64,000 bases of DNA from JACVRW01 sp034664125. Its GTDB lineage: Bacteria; Actinomycetota; Thermoleophilia; Solirubrobacterales; Thermoleophilaceae. The stretch is taken from contig JAXDIG010000005.1 in NCBI GenBank assembly GCA_034664125.1, positions 1 through 64,000 on the forward strand. Direction: 5' to 3'. Numbering within the stretch: the stretch's first letter is position 1; the number at the start of each line of letters is the position of its first letter. The notes beneath the pieces were generated by a model. That model saw nothing but the letters and a program-made list of their open reading frames with translations, was not told the DNA's origin and made no database searches. Shown in pieces: positions 63,824 to 64,000 of the stretch. The translations under genes were made by a program, and so were the position numbers.

Positions 63824-64000
63824 GTGCTTCAGCCCGTTTCGGTGGGGACCAAGAGCCTCGCCGACTACACCCATCTGGCCGGACGGCCGCTCATCGAGGA
63901 GATCCGCGAGCTCGCGGAGCCGCTCAAGGGATTGCGCGTGCTGCACCTGTCCGCCACCGCGTTCGGGGGCGGCGTAGCGGAGATCCTCTACACGCTGATC
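63824..64000 (+). CDS. TreT-like glycosyltransferase, N-terminal part
   Basis: First 59 residues of a protein cut by the window's right edge. Starts LQPVSVGTKSLADYTHLAGR and reaches LKGLRVLHLSATAFGGGVAE, the N-terminal GGGVAE loop of TreT/trehalose phosphorylase-like GT4 enzymes, which make or use trehalose or glucosylglycerate-like compounds. Substrate cannot be told from this part. GTG start with TAGGCT 8 nt upstream. Confidence 0.8.
   Translation, partial: MLQPVSVGTKSLADYTHLAGRPLIEEIRELAEPLKGLRVLHLSATAFGGGVAEILYTLI

Overview
The window is about 70% G+C and densely packed, with many ATGA/GTGA stop-start overlaps and many GTG starts plus a few TTG and CTG starts. Gene content (Ccm cytochrome c maturation, one-protein CobA-HemD, PIG-V-like mannosyltransferase, MtrA-like regulator, LPxTG surface protein, RarA, TreT-like glycosyltransferase) fits a high-GC actinobacterium, most likely of the Thermoleophilia/Solirubrobacterales type. 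That placement is inference from gene style; no rRNA gene is present to settle it.

Layout. 1-6.4 kb: end of rarA, then a catabolic/transport cluster made of an orphan polyamine-type binding lipoprotein, an aldehyde dehydrogenase, an NCS1 permease and a LacI-type regulator. A good promoter and a LacI-type palindrome lie just ahead of the permease. 6.4-13.4 kb: tetrapyrrole and molybdopterin genes (precorrin-2 dehydrogenase, moaC, mog), a VOC protein, ccmABCD, hemA and hemC. 13.4-28.1 kb: a polysaccharide locus of 13 genes (glycosyltransferases, FkbM methyltransferase, deacetylase, ligase/polymerase, initiating sugar-phosphate transferase, chain-length/tyrosine-kinase protein, flippase). It separates hemC from the next haem gene, the cobA-hemD fusion at 28.2 kb. 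28.2-37.7 kb: cobA-hemD, SAM hydrolase and birA in one overlapping chain, an SF2 helicase with a charged tail, then a TlpA lipoprotein, GNAT, a GalT-like protein, an unknown and thiI.

37.7-44.9 kb differs from the rest. It opens with three tandem related hairpins and further palindromes in a relatively AT-rich gap, continues with a membrane-tethered LuxR regulator facing a leftward two-component phosphorelay (PAS kinase, REC-REC kinase, response regulator), then small and surface genes (zinc ribbon, CAP domain, LPxTG protein), and closes with a decayed SGNH hydrolase beside tRNA-Arg(CCT). Composition looks lower in G+C in the regulatory part, so an acquired segment is plausible, but no integrase is seen.

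44.9-64 kb: housekeeping and envelope genes: a secreted unknown, GGDEF-EAL protein, nudC, pyrE, L,D-transpeptidase, CPBP protease, HAD phosphatase, PIG-V-like enzyme, mscS, a class A penicillin-binding protein, thiL with an antisense-overlapping FlgM-like mini-gene, an inactive-looking M28 membrane protein, a two-component pair with an HtrA protease, a GHKL anti-sigma-like protein and the start of a TreT-like glycosyltransferase.

Two cross-cutting signals stand out. First, a TANNNT hexamer exactly 7 nt before the start codon recurs at 11 genes, the layout of leaderless transcripts, and it helps choose several starts. Second, nested palindromic elements with a shared GTCAGACA core occur in intergenic gaps.
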